Assembly (NCBI GenBank): GCA_034770075.1
Contig: CM068380.1
Span: 83,350,112-83,414,111 of the forward strand
DNA length: 64,000 nt
Origin: Aralia elata
Taxonomy: Eukaryota; Streptophyta; Magnoliopsida; Apiales; Araliaceae
Direction of reading: 5' to 3'
The translations under genes and the position numbers were made by a program. The notes under the pieces are model-generated. The model was not told where the DNA came from. It was given only the letters and a program-made list of their open reading frames with translations, and ran no database searches. Below, in pieces: positions 11,586 to 22,977 of the stretch. Positions within the stretch are counted from its first letter, which is position 1. Each line of letters starts with the position of its first letter.

Positions 11586-12773
11586 TTATTTACTGTATGT
11601 ATTTTGTATATATTACTTGGTAATTAATATACAGTAGATGCTTCACATCTCTATTTACTTGTCAACTATAATACTTTGGTAATATTGTTTGTTCTTTATT
11701 TATTCTTACTACTGAATTACGGTAGAATTTTATACTCATATTAGATAATAATAATAAATATAATATAAGCATAGTAGGTAGATTGGACAAGTAATGAAAT
11801 TTTTGAAAAGTTTGCAAGAAATAAATGTAAAATCGGTATATAACCGGTATTTATTGGTACCGTTCTTGTACTGGACCGACACATACCGGTACAGGATATT
11901 GGGTTTTCGGTACCAATATCGGTATTCATTCTTTTTTAAAAAATCGGTAACTAATTCGGTACGATACCAACCGGTTTAGTATGATTTTATACCGCTGCAC
12001 ACCCCTAAGTTTACCCATAAAAATAAGTATATATATTTTTCTAAATGATGTTGCAAGAGTGTAATATTCTCTGTTTTCTAAATTATATGATCATTATTGA
12101 CTTTTGTTCTGAGATATTTTCAAACTACAAGTTGAGATGCCTCATTAGAAATTATGAAACAATAAAACTTACGATGAGTAATATTTTTTAAATAATTTAC
12201 AATATTCATTATTATATTAATTAAAATTAAAAAAAAATCTATGTTAATTTTGAGTTTAAAATTCTCTTAAATTGATTTTAAAAAGTTAACAATAATGAAA
12301 TAATATAAAATAGAAAGAGTATATATTTTGTACAAATTTATGCGTTAGGACTAACAACCACGATCTCTCAATGAAGGATTAACAAAACCGATTGGTATAT
12401 AGCTGAAACTTTCTCCATTCTATTCAATAGAGGGAGACTGATTCCTGTACCAGTCGCCCACACTAATTAAAGGATTATTTGATTGCTTCTAAATAGATCT
12501 TAATGGTTCTAAATCTGATCCGGTAAGATTTTAAGACTGTTTGATTGGTACAAATCTAAAGCTGAATAACTCACAATGGTGCTGACCGAATCAGCCCAAT
12601 ATTACTAACTTACTGGGTCAGAAGAACTGCTGAATGGTCTCTTTAATGTAATATCCTTGAAATAGAATAAATGTCTTCACCTTTCATGAATGAGTTTTCT
12701 TGTTTTGGTTAAATTAAAAAAATTATCGAGAGCATAAATTTGCTTATCCAATTGTTTCAATTTTAAAATATTA

Positions 12774-13030
12774 CTCCATCCGTCCCAAATTAATTGCTCA
12801 GTTTTGACTTTTTTAAGTCAAATTAACTATTTTAGAATTAATAATTAAGCATATATAAATATATTTCTAAAATTATAAAAATTGGGGTTAGTAATAAATT
12901 ATATATACTTTCTTTTGGTTATAATCTCTTCACCTATATTTTAGCAAAAATAGTAAAAAGATTAGTTTTAAAAATGGTCAATTTGACTTTAAAAAGTCAA
13001 AATTGAACAATTAATTTGGGACGGAGGGAA
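12774..13030. mobile_element. Stowaway-like MITE (copy A only)
   Basis: 257 bp with ends CTCCATCCGTCCCAAATTAA and TTAATTTGGGACGGAGGGAA, the usual plant Stowaway terminus, flanked by TA on both sides. Copy B has the uninterrupted AAAATATTATTAATTAC near 30,436. Non-coding. Confidence 0.88.
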
Positions 13031-13564
13031 TATTAATTACTAATATGCATTTCAATTTTTTAATATTAACTTTAATATTGAACTTAAATATTAAAAATAT
13101 CTACAAAGAAAGTAATCTCTAATTTTAGGCAAATGGAATACTAAGTAAATACTAACAATTTTGTAGTGCATATTTAGTATTTACATGCTTAGTAGTATAT
13201 GAAAATTTTGCTCAAAATTAAGTTTATGCAATTGTGTTTCGATAACATTGTATATTTATAAAGGAAAAATATTTTAAACAGTTCAGAAGGGTAAAATAAA
13301 AAATATACTGATTTAAATGTCTCAGACAGATCAATTATCAAGCATCTTATTTTTTTTAGTATTCAACTTTCATTTAGAGCATTTGTTTGATTCAGTTTAT
13401 TCAGATTTTTTTAACTATTCGGAATTTTTTAGTTAGTTTTATCAAACAACCACTAAGTTGCATAGGCAAACCAATATGGACTACTACCTTTTCTCATTGA
13501 TTAGGAGTAAAAAGATCTTCCAAGAAAATTTAAAAAATATGCATTCATATAGTATCTTTTAATT

Positions 13565-14540
13565 GGGCTAATGACAAAAATGTCCCCTCAAGTTTGGACG
13601 ACAATCAATTTGATACTCAAAGTTTAAAAATCTTCAATCAATACCTCAAAGTATTTTAAAACAACGAAAGTGTTCCCTTTTGTCGGAATACGGTTTGGAC
13701 CGGCGAATTTTTCGCCAAAATACGTCACATGTCAATTTTTTTTATTATACGTTTAAGATGTATGCATACATGTATTATGATTTTATACAAGTATATACCC
13801 TCCAAAAAATTATAAAAAAATCAATATTAATCATAAAGTCTCTTTAAATAAAATAAATAAATAAATAAATAAAACATCAAAATTAAAAATAAAATCATAA
13901 CTTATAAAAAAAGTAATTACAAAATAATAACAAAATCAAAAAATCAAATAAATTCTTTCACTTTTTTTTTTCTTCTTTATTAAATTTCTCTCTTCCTTCT
14001 CTTCTTCTCTTCTTCTCTTTCTCCCTCCTTTGCCACCGCAACTCTACTATTTCTTCTTTTCTCTCTCCTCTCCCCTCTTTCTCTCTCTCTTCTTTCCCTA
14101 TTTTGATTTGAAAAAGATACGAAAAAAGAGAAAGAATCTATTTAATTTTTTTAATTTTGTTGTTATTTTGTAATTGTTTCTTTTATAAATTATGATTTTG
14201 TTTTTAATTTTGATGTTTTATTTATTTTATTTGTTTTTATTTTAGTTTTTTCTTTAAAGAGATTTTATGATTTTAATATTGATTTTTTAATTATTTTTGG
14301 AATGTATATACTTGTATAAAATCATAATACATGTATGCATTCATCTAAAACGTATAATACATATAAAAATTGACATGTGCCGTATTCCGGCGAAAAATTC
14401 GCCGGTACAAACCGTATTCCTGCAAAAGGGAATACTTTTGTTGTTTTAAAATACTTTGAGGTATTAATTGAAGATTCCCAAACTTTAAGTATTAAATTGA
14501 TTTTCGTCAAAACTTATGAAGACAATTTTATCATTAGCCC
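13565..14540. mobile_element. 976-bp foldback element with Mutator-type target duplication
   Basis: Starts GGGCTAATGACAAAAATG and ends TTTTATCATTAGCCC. The arms are inverted for several hundred bases, including GGCGAATTTTTCGCC-type and TTTTAAAACAACGAAAG-type segments mirrored near 14,380-14,450. Flanks are CTTTTAATT (13,556-13,564) and CTCTTAATT (14,541-14,549), 8 of 9 identical, which fits a Mutator-like 9-bp duplication. Copy B has only ATCTCTTAATGTATACC at this place. The pyrimidine-rich centre (13,960-14,100) is the loop. No protein seen. Confidence 0.82.
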
Positions 14541-14848
14541 CTCTTAATTTATACCTTCCAATGAATTAAACTGTCAAATTCATTTACTTGCACTCAACAG
14601 ATTCAAATAAACAATTGAAGGCATGTCTTCCGAGCAATTGAGTTGACAATATCATGTATTTCAGTATTTTTATATATTTATTTTGTCTCAACAAGATGTA
14701 TATATATTTAGTACTTACCAACGCTTTGATTAACTCACCAAACACTTTTCTGAAAACATTATAAACTTCTCTACTGGCCTCTACCCCAGCCTGGGCAATA
14801 TTTCTCTTGGATTACCATATTTGGTATTAAATTTTTATTTGTAAAACC

Positions 14849-16013
14849 ATGGCCCTATTGGAGAAGACAAGTTCAGTTCAACAAATTCGGCCTCCGACTT
14901 ATGGGAATCTTATCACCATCCTTAGCATTGATGGGGGAGGAATAAGAGGGATCATTCCCGGAGTTATTCTTGCATACTTGGAGGCACAACTTCAGGTACA
15001 AATTCAGTTTAATTTAAGGCCATTATCTACATTTCATGTACGTAGAAAAGGGTTTGAAACAAATTAAATTCCATATATCTTATAATCCCTAGCTCCATGC
15101 ATCCTTGAAAAGAAAAGAAGGAAAAAAAAGTATTTTAACTTTCTTCTTATTAATTTACTGAAAAAATGGTACCAACCTTTTTTCTTCTTCTCCCCCCCCC
15201 CCCCTTCTGCGTGTGTGTGTATATAACTAGATCTAATAATACATGTATTGTGGTGGCATATATGGTGCAGGAGCTAGATGGTGAGGATGCAAGGCTTGTG
15301 GACTACTTTGATGTGATTGCAGGAACAAGTACCGGGGGTTTAGTGACAGCCATGCTAACTGCGCCAAATGAAAATAATCGACCTTTATATGCTGCTAAAG
15401 ATATTACTCCCTTCTATCTTCAACACTCGCCTAAAATTTTTCCCCAAACAAAGTACGTACGTACATACGCAATTAAACAAAATCAATTAGTTTACTGTGT
15501 ATATATTACTATTAGTACGTATTTTCTTCCAGAGCTCGATCACAATCTAATTAATTACACCATGCAGATCATATATGTTACAAATTGTATATACCTATAA
15601 TTTATTAGGACGTACGTTAATGTCTTATATATAGGAGTACAAATTGTATATACCATGCATGCAGATCATATATATATATATATATATATATATGTTGCAA
15701 ATTAGCTTTATGATGTGGTACGTTGGCAGCTAGCTAGCTATAATGATGTTAGTTTTTCTTTTGATTGCATGAATCAGAGGACCGTTTGGTGGGATGATAA
15801 AAGTATTCAAGGATTTTATAGGACCTGAATACAATGGGAAGTATCTTCACAAGCTGATAAAGGACATACTAGGGGAGACTAGGTTGCACCAAACCTTGAC
15901 TAGTGTCGTCATTCCTACTTTCGACATCAAAATTCTCCAGCCAATTATCTTTAGCTCTTATGGGGTTCTTCTCCTTTAATTCTCTCTCCTTAATTTATGC
16001 TTCCATTCAACTA

Positions 16014-16051
<38 letters not shown>

Positions 16052-18708
16052 ACCTAATTTCTATATATATTCATTTTATGGTTATGCATGTATGTAGTTG
16101 ACAAACAACCCTACTAGGGATGCACCACTTTCAGACATATGCATCAGCACCTCCGCTGCACCAACTTATCTTCCTGCACATTATTTTACCAACACTGATT
16201 TCCAAGGAAACATCACAGAATTTAACCTCATCGACGGTGGTGTTGCTGCTAATAACCCCGTAAGTAATTTAATTAGAATTTTATTTCTTTATGAAAACTT
16301 TAATTAATGGCTAGCTAGCTACCATTAATACTAATGCACATATCTTCTTAATATATATATGTAGATAGACCAAAAGAGGGAATTGAATGAAGCGATAGAA
16401 ATAGTAATTATAGTAACTTTGCATTGCTATATATTTCAGTTGTATAATAATATTGCTCTGATTTATCACATGTACAGACTTTGGTTGCCATTAGCGAAGT
16501 GACGAGGCAAGTATTCAAGCAAGATCCAAATTTCTTCCCGATAAAGCCCATGGATTTCGGTCGTTTCCTTGTGATCTCACTAGGGACAGGCGCTACAAAG
16601 ACCGAACAAAAGTACAACGCTCAAATGGCTTCCAAGTGGGGGGTCATAGGCTGGTTATTTAGCCAGGGAGGTACTCCAATAATTGATGCTTTTAATCAGT
16701 CAAGTGCAGATATGGCTGATTTCCATAATAGTGTGGTTTTTCAAGCCCTTCATTCTGAGGATAATTACCTTCGGATCCAAGTAAGCTTATAATTAAGCAT
16801 GAGTTAGTAATTCATGATCTAGGGCAAAGCTACAATGTTTATTATTAGTTGCAATAAACTATTTATTCACGAAAATCTTTCAAATAAAGATAATTCACAG
16901 CCATCTAGTTGTGGTTCTAGCATTTTAACAAAGGTATTTGTGTCATTTAATTAATAAAAAAAATTACGTTCACTACTACAAAACAGTAAATAAATAACGC
17001 GTAAAAAACGTTGTGGTTTCTGTCAGCAAAACGTCGTGGTTAAGGGTGTCATCTATTTGACACCCTTATACAACATTTTTAAACGTTGTAGTTAGACACA
17101 TTATACAACGTTTTTAAGGAAAAAATGTTGTAAATTTATTTTCCATAAAGTAGTAGATGCTTGAAAACGTTGTAGTTTAATATATTAGACAACGTTTAGA
17201 TACATGTACACAACATTTAGAATGTGTCATCTATTTAGACATGACACATTTATACAACGTTTAGAATGTGTCATCTGTTTAGAATGTGGTTCACTTATAT
17301 TACCAGTGCACCTGCAATCTGTTAATGCCATAATATATAGCTAAAAAAGTTCTAAATTCTCATTTAAATTTAAAGCCAAAATGTATCAACCATTCAAAAT
17401 ACATCCCAATAATACCATTCGTTTACAGTTTCAAATTACTACATCCACAAAAAATATACCAAACTATCCATATATGCATCTCAAATTCATTTTTCAATAT
17501 AAATTACTACTATATTGAATTGTGAATTTGATTACATGCATCCACAAAATAAACCAAACTATCCATAAAATTAAGCTACTACCTAAGCATGTGCAAAAAA
17601 GCCTAGGTTCTCCCAAAATACGTACATTCATCTAACCCTGTACAAAACAACCTTCTCCCAAAATACCAATTTGCTGTTTGCTGTCCCAAACTACAAAGAA
17701 CAATGTGACTCCTTTCATATCACTTGGAAGTTCTACCTGTTCTTGCACTCTCTCGAACTTACAGCTTCGAGCAAGCATTACCAAAGCATGTACACCACCT
17801 ACCCCAGCAATCACCATGCTACACTTGTCATCAGCAGCCAAATTTGCCAGCGCACCAGCTGCACGCTCCTGCAAACAAGAAATTAGCATGAACCAATTTA
17901 ACTTTCTACACCATAGCCATCATATTGGATATAGTTCATTAATGCTTGACATAGATTTAATGAAAGTGTCATATTGAAATGCATATATATATATATATAC
18001 ATGACAAAACAACACATACCAGAACTCCATCACCACCAGTAGACCATTTGAAGATTAGATCAACTAATGCATTTATAGCACCAGCTTCAGAAATACCATC
18101 CTGAAATGTAAATAATATTTTAATATAATTTAAAGTGTGGGGAAGTACATGACAATTAACACTGCAAAATAGGCAACCTTGTGCTCTTCCCCAACAGAAA
18201 AGTTCCATAGGCCTCCTGCAGCCTCTTCAGCGACCACTCTGTTCATAGATCTTGCGTGAACAAATGAGTTTGGGATTCATATTAAATTGGACCTTCAGGC
18301 AGGGGAAAGAGCCCTTTTAGTTTAAGTGAAAGAGTTATGCAAATATGTTTTATATCAACATAGTAATCTTCTACCTTGTTTAAAATGTGACTTAATGTGC
18401 ATGCTTAATCAAGAAATTTAAAAGTGAATCAAATATGAGCACTTACGGAAGTATAAATACTAACTGACGTAGAGAACTATTTGTTCATTTTAATTTAACT
18501 TTCAACACTATTACACAAGATTCTAATATAAAGTACCATAAGAAAAATACCCTCTTGCATCCATGAGCAGCCATGACTTCCAATAGAGTAATTGTACCAA
18601 TAATGTTATTGTTATAATACATCAAAGGTTTTTGAACACTTTCACCAACTGCTTTTAAACCAGCAAAGTGAATAACAGCATCAAACCTGCAAATCAAGCA
18701 GATGGATA

Positions 18709-18739
<31 letters not shown>

Positions 18740-21452
18740 GATTTCACTGATAAAATGAGGCAGAATTTAACTAAAGAAATTCCAAACTTTAGCATTCATA
18801 GTATCGTATTCCTGGTGTAGATATTTTCAAGATATGCAAACAAAATCATTATATTTAGCCTCACAACCTAAACTCATCCCAAAGATTATTAGTTAAAATT
18901 AGTAGTCTAATTTGCATAGAAGCTTAAAATCAAAAGTTTGGCTTTAGGCAAATTTATAACATGGTAAAATAAATGTTTATAAAATCCAATCATATGCCTA
19001 TATTAAAAAATTTTATATGAGGGGAATTCGGGAAAGCTTACTTTGTTGAAGCAAAAAACTTTTCAAGTTCAGGCTTATTCCGGAGGTCAATCTGCATGTG
19101 CAACAATAATTATAAATGGAGGGTCATTAAATAAAATTAAAAAGAAAAACCACAAAATTCTCATGGGACCCAAGACAGATGTATCCAATTGATTACAATA
19201 ATCAACAAACATCACATAAAAAATAGTTTTACACATTTCAACTTCCAATAGACCAACCAAAATTTGAGAGGCTACAAACCCAGAAACATGATAAATCAAC
19301 ATGTTCATAATGCAATCCACCACAGAAGCATCATTCACAAAAAATATTCTAAAAGTTTACAGGCATGAAATTATAAGTAGCATATAATAAATAAAACATA
19401 AATAAAACAGTAAATTTTCTAAATTTAAAATAATAATAAGTAAAAAAATTAACACTTTTCAATTTCTGGAATAACTTCACACGGTAAATTCACCGAAGAA
19501 AAACTAATAAAAATCCAATAAAATAATGATATGATTATGAATTTTGCGTGTTGCAAGAAAAAGGCTAACTTATAAAGATACAAGAATAAGAATAAACTTT
19601 TAATGTTTAAATTTCACAGGCACAAATTGAAGACATAAATCAGCGAATCCACAACAAAGCTACCAGAATCAGTTTGCAATTTCTACAAACTCCAAATGAA
19701 ATTGATTTAATAAGGCACAAGCGAAACTCATTTGTTCATATTGCTTTGCAAACCAAGTAGTGAATATTTTTATCTACTCAATTGCCAAGCATAAACATAT
19801 AGGTTTATTAAGCAACTGATAAGGAAGCTACAAATTTCAATTTATGTCAATAGAGTTTCACTCTCACCTTCAGTACATAAATTTTGTATGGACTTCATAT
19901 TACGCATATCTGAGATTTGTGAAGTAAAAAATGAGAAACTATGCCCCGTGGGATTGCAATAGAGGTAATAACTCTGCTATACTTTAACCCACTATTCGCC
20001 GAGCCCCAATTTTAAAGCCTTCTGAACAAAAGAATTGCCTGACTAATTTCAAACCAGGAATTAATATAAATTCATGAGATACCTTGAGAGAATCGGAAGC
20101 TTTTTTTAGCTCAATCTCGAGCTCCATCATGGTGGTAGCCTCACTGGACCTAATAACCGAAGCCAAAGCCCTAATCGCCGCCACAGCCTCGGCCAGATCA
20201 GGCTGTTTTCGCCAGTTATTGAACTCGTCAGTCACGCTGAAGGGCTTGCCAGAATCGACGGACGGCGGTGTTTGGTTTGAACCAATTATTTTAAACCCTA
20301 ACACAATTAATTGAAGATATATAGAAATAGAAATTGTGTACCTCAATCTGAATGCTAGAGATAAGAGAGAAATCTATACCCAACTCGCTGGAAAATCGTC
20401 GGATTCGCGATGAACAGAGGACGTCGCCGGCTTGTGTGAGAGAGAGAAACGCGTGTCGCCGGTCGTTGAGAGGGTGAGGGAACGACGGAGGGAGGAGGGG
20501 AGAGTGACCAGTGAGGGCTTGAGAGAGCTCGGGAAAGAGGCAAAGAGAGAGAGAGAGTCTGTAAATAAAATGAGGCGGCTGAACAATTAGGTTTTATTTT
20601 AAGTTTTCACTTCCGCGCAATTTTTTCAAGCTCCGTGTTTTTTAGATAGATAACGTTTTTAAAAAAAAACGTTATCTAGTTAAAACCAAAAAAATGCCCT
20701 TTTAAATACATAACGTTTTTTCATATATATCTACAACGTTTTGTTAAAAAAACGTTGTGTAAAAATATACCATAACGTTTTTTATAAAAACATTGTGGTT
20801 TTAGTGTTGTCTATTTACTATTTTGTAGTAGTGGTTATTCTAAAGTATGTAGTTGTCCAATCAAAACTCGCTCACAATCGTTCTTTCTTTTTATCTTTAA
20901 ATAATTATGTATAATAATTATTGAGTTATTCTTTCTTTTTATCTTTAAATAATTATGTATAAGAATTATTCGTTGCCCCTGTTCATTCTAAGTTTTTAGA
21001 TATAATTTGCTTTCTCTAGTGACTTGATATTAGTTTGTTCATAAATAAGGACGACACGTTAACTGGGGATGTATCATCGGTAGATATAGCCACAAAGTCA
21101 AACTTAGAGGATCTTGTGAAAATTGGAGAAGAGTTGTTGAAGAAACCAGTTTCTCGAGTGGATATTGATACGGGTCTCTCTAAGCCAATAGAAGAGGATG
21201 TCACCAATATGGAAGCTCTGAAAAGGTATGCATGCACGTACCTTTTTTTCTTTTTTTTTAATCAATTATAACTACCATGACAAATAAATGTTAAATATTG
21301 TAACGTCCACCTCGAATGCAATGCTAATTATTTAGACTTGTGGTGCATTTTTCAGATTAGCAAAATTGCTTTCAGATGAAAGGAAAGTCCGAGAGTCCAA
21401 GTACCAGAAAAATGAACAACCAACCGGGCATATTATGAGTCTGCGTGGTTAA
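14849..21452 (+). CDS. Patatin-like phospholipase, copy A
   Basis: Seven exons: 14,849-14,995; 15,271-15,452; 15,778-15,964; 16,098-16,259; 16,478-16,780; 21,050-21,225; 21,356-21,452. All junctions are GT-AG with matching phases, giving 417 residues, the usual size of group II plant patatin-like enzymes. The family hydrolyses acyl groups from membrane lipids with a Ser-Asp dyad. Visible here are the oxyanion loop DGGGIRG (28-34), nucleophile motif GTSTG (Ser69) and DGG (Asp218). There is no signal peptide, so it is probably cytosolic. Intron 5 is 4.27 kb because a Pack-CACTA inserted there; in copy B it is 594 bp. AATAAA lies at 21,500. The frame is intact, but correct splicing of the enlarged intron is untested. 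Confidence 0.93.
17737..18252 (-). pseudogene. Captured fragment of an ARABIDILLO-like armadillo gene
   Basis: Three exons kept with their introns: about 18,252-18,178 (NRVVAEEAAGGLWNFSVGEE, then a GTTGCC donor), 18,100-18,020 (EAGAINALVDLIFKW, GTATGT donor) and 17,868-17,737 (ERAAGALANLAADDKCSM, then GGVHALVMLARSCKFE, GTAGAA donor). The order and phases are those of consecutive armadillo-repeat exons in plant ARABIDILLO (F-box/armadillo) proteins, which act in root branching. Roughly 90 residues of a protein of about 900 are present, so it is non-functional as such. It could contribute to a chimeric transcript or to small RNA. Confidence 0.85.
18551..19091 (-). pseudogene. Captured fragment of a UDP-glucose 4-epimerase gene
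   Basis: Two exons with a perfect intron: 19,091-19,042 (IDLRNKPELEKFFASTK, GTAAGC donor) and 18,686-18,551 (FDAVIHFAGLKAVGESVQKP, then LLEVMAAHGCK, GTATTT donor). VIHFAGLKAVGES is the hallmark of the NAD-binding fold of GALE/UGE enzymes, which interconvert UDP-glucose and UDP-galactose. About 62 of some 350 residues are present and the active-site YxxxK is missing, so no enzyme can be made. Confidence 0.88.
20083..20297 (-). pseudogene. Captured 5' fragment of an eIF2B-alpha gene
   Basis: The minus strand reads KPFSVTDEFNNWRKQPDLAE, then AAIRALASVIRSSEA and MMELEIELKKASDSLK, ending at 20,083 with a GTATCT donor. This matches the N-terminal helical region of plant translation initiation factor eIF2B subunit alpha, part of the guanine nucleotide exchange factor for eIF2. 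Only about 70 of roughly 400 residues remain. An AG acceptor at 20,298 and an upstream donor at 20,341 suggest the first exon lies at 20,342-20,590. Confidence 0.85.
20342..20590 (-). other. Probable leader exon of the Pack-CACTA chimeric transcript
   Basis: A stretch much richer in GC and pyrimidines than its surroundings (minus strand: many CTCTCTC and CCCTC runs). It ends at 20,342 with GATTGAG and a GTACAC donor, and is followed by a 44-bp intron with a GTTAG acceptor. It looks like a plant 5' untranslated exon, possibly captured together with the eIF2B-alpha fragment. The minus-strand open frames over it are serine/arginine/leucine-rich and not convincing protein. Confidence 0.45.
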
Positions 21453-21926
21453 TTTATTAGCTTTTGCATTTGTATATTAGCTGGTGTGTTTATTGAACTA
21501 ATAAAAGATGTACCACTTTCAGTTTGAGATAAACATTGTGTTTGTACTGAACCAATTGAATCACAAGGAGAAGAGTGACATATTACTTCCATCAAGTCTG
21601 CAAAAGAATTACTAAATTGTTATAAATAATCCCCTGAAGAAGGTAAGAACCATTTTGTCTGACCACCTCAGTACAATCATTTGAACAAATCTAACGTTGG
21701 ATAACTACAGCTACTTTTTTAGTTTCTATATGACAAAAAAATGTATCCCTATATTGTACAAAATTACCCTTGGCAACTGTTTGTATTCCACAAGAAATTC
21801 TATGAACCAATTTAATAAAATTATATCCAGAATAAATAAACAAATATATTGCTTAGAGAACATTGTGGTGACGGGGAGAGAGAGAGAGACATTTTGAGTA
21901 AAAATAGAGAAATAACTTGATCAGAC

Positions 21927-22858
21927 CTTATCAAATAACTTACTGCCATAGAAAAAACTGGGTCATATGCATGTAGATGCGCTCTTAAAACAGAAGACAT
22001 CAAACCAGCAATGTCGAACCTCCTCTTTTCAGACCACTGATACAATCACAGCAAATATATTACAAAAAAATCCTTGATATCATACTCATTAATGGGTTAA
22101 TGGATAATATCCGTTAAAACTCTCTTTCAACTTCAACTAATCCTCATTCTATCAATCAAGCCCTTAATCCATAATATGAAATAATTTATCCTCCTGATTT
22201 AGCACAGTAATCACAATGGTTGATTTTGAATCAACAGATGAACAATTTTAATACAGGGTTATATAGTAATATAGATATCTTGCCTTCCAAACAGAAAGAG
22301 TGTCTCATACAGAATTTAATTGATGATAACTTTAAGCTTTCATACTAAGCAGAATTTTCCTCACTTGATTTCATAATTTTCATTTTCAATCAATTGTTTA
22401 ATGTCAGCCATTCTATTATCCAGGATACATAACTGGATGGCATATTTACTTTAATTGCCTTTGGTCTAAATAGTTGTATGCATGCTTATAAAAGTAAGCA
22501 TATAAATAAGAACATATTTATAATTGTTAATCATACTACTTGTGCACGGAATCTTAACCACAGCTACAGCTCAATTTGTATGCAACAGTTGCCTATACAC
22601 TGGATAGTGGATACTAATAAAGTAAGTTCAAACATCATAACACCATTTGTTGATTTGGCCTGTTGATACTATGGGCACAATCCAATTACTATGAAGTATG
22701 AACACCAATGCTATATCAAAAAGAACATATGATAGAGGAGTTATAACTGTTCTAACAAGAACTAATTAACTGCCTACCTCATCAGCCACGGGAGAAGTCT
22801 GATCATTTTTATCATAAATGAAGGCCAGTAGGACATGCTTAAATTCCTCATATGCTTC
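21927..22858 (-). pseudogene. Truncated CTLH/CRA-domain gene copy (exons 3-4 only)
   Basis: Exon 3 (22,858-22,778, 81 bp) and exon 4 (22,036-21,927, 110 bp, WSEKRRFDIAGLMSSVLRAH) match the complete gene in copy B almost exactly, including the intron between them. One change is AVSYLI in place of AVRYLI. Exons 5-12 are missing because sequence equivalent to 34,620-39,077 is deleted at about 21,840. Exons 1-2 lie outside the duplication. With neither start nor end it cannot make the protein. Confidence 0.93.
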
Positions 22859-22977
22859 CTAATGACCAAAAGAAAGCATATGTCAAATTCCAAGCAAAAA
22901 AAAAATCTATATACAAGAAACATACCTCATTTGTCTATTACCATTTACTCACAGTGCATCACAAAATATTCTATAAT

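Larger units (their letters stand above)
2153..12008. mobile_element. Outer hAT-like element carrying a gene fragment, invaded by CACTA
   Basis: Copy B has only ATGCAGTTTGCCCGTAAAAA (29,647 on). In copy A that site is split: GTTTGTCC before and GTTTACCC after, a degraded 8-bp target duplication. The ends are ACGGGTGTGCAAAC and TGCACACCCCTAA, the common plant hAT terminus of the TAGGGGTGTGCA type. Subterminal regions are rich in CGGT/ACCGG motifs on both sides (2,190-2,300 and 11,830-11,990). Without the nested CACTA it would be about 1.1 kb. It holds an SF1-like RRM fragment at 11,427-11,585 and no transposase of its own, so it is a non-autonomous gene-carrying element. Confidence 0.72.
16971..20833 (-). 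mobile_element. Pack-CACTA element carrying three host-gene fragments
   Basis: 3,863 bp. Starts CACTACTACAAAACAGTAAATA and ends TATTTACTATTTTGTAGTAGTG, perfect inverted CACTA-type ends, flanked by the target duplication GTT (16,968-16,970 and 20,834-20,836). Subterminal regions (16,995-17,280 and 20,650-20,800) repeat AACGTTGTGG/ACAACGTTTT in both orientations. There is no transposase, so it needs one in trans. The interior holds exons and introns from three unrelated genes, all on the minus strand: eIF2B-alpha (20,083 on), UDP-glucose 4-epimerase (18,551-19,091) and ARABIDILLO-type (17,737-18,252). Copy B lacks it at 33,418. It lies antisense inside patatin A intron 5. Confidence 0.93.
1..22977. 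repeat. Segmental duplication, copy A
   Basis: Position 1 onward matches position 26,118 onward almost base for base (both begin ATGTATAGATTGTGCCAAAC), so the two blocks are direct copies. Collinear blocks include 1-317 with 26,118-26,439, 318-1,176 with 27,776-28,727, 1,800-2,150 with 29,310-29,655, 12,009-13,564 with 29,656-30,985, 14,541-16,970 with 30,985-33,418, 20,837-21,840 with 33,420-34,615, and 21,841-22,977 with 39,078-40,195. The gaps are transposon insertions or one deletion. Homology stops near 22,977, where both copies share CACAAAATATTCTATAA and then diverge. The left limit is unknown because the match already holds at base 1. Confidence 0.93.

Noticed and set aside
11741..11979. 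Open frames on both strands
   Set aside because: They lie in the CGGT/ACCGG-rich subterminal repeat of the outer hAT-like element.
15191..15204. Run of C in patatin A intron 1
   Set aside because: Simple homopolymer in an intron; likely slippage, no function inferred.
21016..21237. Minus-strand frame over patatin A exon 6 (likewise 33,793-34,041 in copy B)
   Set aside because: Antisense shadow of a real exon; present in both copies only because the exon is conserved.
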